A stretch of 7,605 nucleotides of DNA, taken from contig JAIJLI010000087.1 in the NCBI GenBank assembly GCA_022722495.1, positions 1 to 7,605 of the forward strand, in the 5' to 3' direction. Shown piece by piece: positions 5,762 to 7,605 of the stretch (positions are counted from its first letter, which is position 1; the number at the start of each line of letters is the position of its first letter). The notes beneath the pieces are model-generated. The model did not search any database. It saw nothing but the letters and a program-made list of their open reading frames with translations, and was not told the DNA's origin. Source of the DNA: Dialister sp. (GTDB taxonomy: Bacteria > Bacillota > Negativicutes > Veillonellales > Dialisteraceae). The translations under genes were made by a program, and so were the position numbers.

Positions 5762-5776
5762 ATGCCAAAATGGCAT
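5762..5776. repeat. Short palindrome upstream of the DUF3825 gene
   Basis: ATGCCA (5762-5767) and TGGCAT (5771-5776) pair around AAA. There is no T-run, so a terminator is unlikely. An operator is possible. The surrounding 204-base gap (5717-5920) shows no exact TAnnTTTG. The nearest is TACCTTTTG at 5834-5842, which has one extra base. Confidence 0.25.
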
Positions 5777-5920
5777 TGCTAGGGCAAATGTTATTGGAAA
5801 AAAACAAATATTAAACTGATCTTATGGTTGGTATACCTTTTGCAGAAATTAAATATGTACACGGCTAAAAACTTTTGAGTCAATAGCCTTATTCTATAAT
5901 CATTTAAATTATTTACAACT

Positions 5921-7495
5921 ATGGAACAAAATCCTAATTTTCGAGCACTACTCGAGGGTGCTTACGCTCAGATTCCAACTCTCGCTGGCAACTTTGTTAA
6001 GTTCAGTGAATTTGTAACTCGCTTCAGTGAATTGGTTGCTGAACGTAGTGAAAAGACAATTGATGTAGAGGAGTTCATCAAAGCTAACTATCCCGATGCT
6101 AAGTATGAACCTAACTACAAACCGCAAGACACCGATGATGTATTTCTTGCATTCCGCATTGCCCCCAACAAACTCAAGTACATTAGCGCGATGAAGAAGA
6201 AGATTGAGGGTGTATTCAAGACTACAGTATGTGATACTGACGGTTGGGTTCCGTTCGCCATTTTCGGCCAGAAAATCAGTCGTTCAGAATATGAGGCCAT
6301 GGGGTTCCTCAACATTCGTGAAGTGGTTCGTTGCCTGTTTGGTAAACGTATTGAGTTCCGTCAAGGGGACATCTCTAAACACGAGGCTCCCGTGCAAGTA
6401 CGCGATCTTAAAATGGTAGGACGAGAGGATTTTATCTCTACACCGACAACCACACGGCTCACTACAGAAACGTTCAAACCAAAGCAAGGCAGCTATCTTG
6501 GTAACGAACTTGATAAGTATGCATACTTTCCACGACCTAAGGATATGCCAGGATTGAAGGGATGGGATGCTGCAGTCAACTCTCTGGCAGTAAATCTTGC
6601 CCTTGAGGAACGATGGTATTATGACGATGCAGACAAACAAAATCGACCTATCTTGAAGAATTATCTCTCGTTTACCTTTCAGCGTCTTCAATATGAAGAC
6701 AAATTGGAGAAAGAGGCGGCTGCTAAGAATAACAGACAACCACGACTCAAAATTCTCGAAAATCAGCAGTATGCAGTTTGGAATACTGGACTTGTAGACA
6801 ATATCTATGATCCCATCTATGCCTATTTCATGCGCAACGATGGTCGTACACCCACAATCAAACAGCCTTGGGTATTTATGGGCTTCAATACAGCCAACTC
6901 TTCTCAGCAGAAGATTATGTCTAGCTTTCCTTATCGCCCAGAGCGAGCATCGTACTTCAATGATCCTCGCGAACTTCTTTACGATACTCGAGCTACAGAA
7001 CCGACTCTAGACTGGGATCATTTTTTGAAAGATAACATATCACGACTGCCCATAGGTTTCATCAAGAAAGGATATGCAGACAGTTTCCCATTTGTAGATG
7101 ATCCTTCAGCACTGCCTAAGCAGAAGCGCGAAGAGTACTATCGCAGTATGGCTGATGCCATATATGCTGACGATGATTGGAAACAGTTTGTTACTACTCG
7201 TTTTCGCAATGCTGTAACTGTGGCTCTGGCACGTGTAGCATGGAACTACAAGACTGCTATTCCAGTTTACTATCCTACCGCAAAAAAACTGCAATTACTC
7301 CTACCATTGGCACTCGAGGACAAGAAAAGAATTGATGTGGCATTGGTTTGTAATCATGTTTACAAGCCCGAAGAGAGAGTAAACAACTATGAAGGTCGTA
7401 CTATCTTCACGTTGCAGATGGCATACAACAACGCTCGACTCATCACTCGCCCTGATAGCGACTGGCTCATGGCTGACATGGCAATAAACAAGTAA
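5921..7495 (+). CDS. DUF3825 domain protein, 524 aa, with possible LOTUS-like N-terminal segment
   Basis: A large soluble protein without a signal peptide or membrane helix. The C-terminal ~300 residues match what I remember of DUF3825: LALEERWYYDD and RPILKNYLSFTFQRLQYEDKL (~227-262), then YAVWNTGLVDNIYDPIYAYF (~284-303), QPWVFMGFN (~315-323) and LDWDHFLKDNISRLP (~363-377). The final hallmark is TLQMAYNNARLITRPDSDWL (~497-516). The function of DUF3825 is not established. From memory, it can occur with LOTUS/OST-HTH-type domains linked to RNA. Before it, residues ~105-150 (DGWVPFAIFGQKI, then GFLNIREVVRCLFGKRIEF) look like a small winged-helix domain of that kind, which is tentative. The first ~60 residues are helical. 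Its codon use and GC content appear higher than the A/T-rich genes to its left, which suggests a different origin. It stands alone between a 204-base spacer and a terminator. Confidence 0.75.
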   Translation: MEQNPNFRALLEGAYAQIPTLAGNFVKFSEFVTRFSELVAERSEKTIDVEEFIKANYPDAKYEPNYKPQDTDDVFLAFRIAPNKLKYISAMKKKIEGVFKTTVCDTDGWVPFAIFGQKISRSEYEAMGFLNIREVVRCLFGKRIEFRQGDISKHEAPVQVRDLKMVGREDFISTPTTTRLTTETFKPKQGSYLGNELDKYAYFPRPKDMPGLKGWDAAVNSLAVNLALEERWYYDDADKQNRPILKNYLSFTFQRLQYEDKLEKEAAAKNNRQPRLKILENQQYAVWNTGLVDNIYDPIYAYFMRNDGRTPTIKQPWVFMGFNTANSSQQKIMSSFPYRPERASYFNDPRELLYDTRATEPTLDWDHFLKDNISRLPIGFIKKGYADSFPFVDDPSALPKQKREEYYRSMADAIYADDDWKQFVTTRFRNAVTVALARVAWNYKTAIPVYYPTAKKLQLLLPLALEDKKRIDVALVCNHVYKPEERVNNYEGRTIFTLQMAYNNARLITRPDSDWLMADMAINK

Positions 7496-7506
7496 CCCTA
7501 AACAAT

Positions 7507-7542
7507 GAGGGTGTGTCATAAGTCTATGGCGCACCCTCTTTT
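7507..7542 (+). terminator. Rho-independent terminator after the DUF3825 gene (holds 17-base repeat, copy 2)
   Basis: Arms 7507-7520 and 7525-7538 form a 14-bp stem with two G-T pairs, closed by the 4-base loop AGTC and followed by TTTT (7539-7542). It starts 11 bases after the stop codon. Bases 7517-7533 are identical to 1008-1024, so the hairpin belongs to a repeated sequence type. Confidence 0.85.
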
Positions 7543-7605
7543 ATGTTATTTATTGCATAATCCTAGAAGTATCGTAGCCTATTCCAAAAAGGGAATCATA
7601 TAATA

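Noticed and set aside
6284..6739. 151-aa frame on the - strand inside the DUF3825 gene
   Set aside because: Shadow of the strong coding frame on the + strand, with no promoter or domain.
7580..7600. Short ATTCC/GGAAT inverted repeat near the right edge
   Set aside because: Only a 5-bp stem, no T-run and no gene next to it in the window.

Overview
The window looks like chromosomal DNA of a Bacteroidota bacterium, most likely Bacteroidales and Prevotella/Segatella-like. Three things point there. The intergenic regions carry the Bacteroidota promoter signature (TTTG, about 20 bases, TAnnTTTG). Shine-Dalgarno sites are mostly absent. Several hypothetical proteins have the flavour of conserved Bacteroidales families. 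The genus is an inference. I see no rRNA, tRNA, CRISPR array, transposase or phage structural gene.

Left part (1-618, + strand): a two-gene type II toxin-antitoxin operon, with a 78-aa antitoxin overlapping a 113-aa RelE/HigB-like toxin by 11 bases. It is closed by a strong hairpin with a perfect 16-bp stem. Left-centre (677-2540, - strand): a small Q/T/E-rich ORF that looks frameshifted near its 5' end, a 354-aa conserved hypothetical protein, and 5 bases upstream of that an unknown gene. This last gene has a clear promoter and reads as 124 codons from 2506, but an in-frame TGA at codon 31 interrupts it. Further right on the - strand (2581-2984) is a two-gene operon of very small membrane proteins (65 aa and 49 aa, overlapping by ATGA) with a good promoter. 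The 49-aa gene is easily missed.

A divergent intergenic region (2925-3100) carries promoters facing both ways and a short palindrome. From 3101 the + strand carries four genes of unknown function: an exported two-helix membrane protein (119 aa), a Cys-rich exported protein (273 aa after start correction), a beta-domain/coiled-coil/two-helix membrane protein (256 aa), and a small, probably soluble protein (150 aa). The short 15-base gap between the second and third suggests at least partial co-transcription. Together they could be an envelope-associated module, but no known system is recognisable.

Right part (5921-7542): a 524-aa protein whose C-terminal half matches what I remember of DUF3825. 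A possible LOTUS/OST-HTH-like winged-helix segment lies before it, which would suggest a link to RNA. By eye this gene is more GC-rich than its left neighbours. It ends at a 14-bp hairpin plus T-run terminator. The loop and right arm of that hairpin share a 17-base exact match with the spacer at 1008-1024.

Overall this is an accessory, partly decaying region (toxin-antitoxin pair, two apparently interrupted genes, lineage-specific membrane proteins). The best leads are the in-frame TGA gene, the unknown envelope cluster and the DUF3825 protein. I cannot show from sequence alone that any of them forms a new system.
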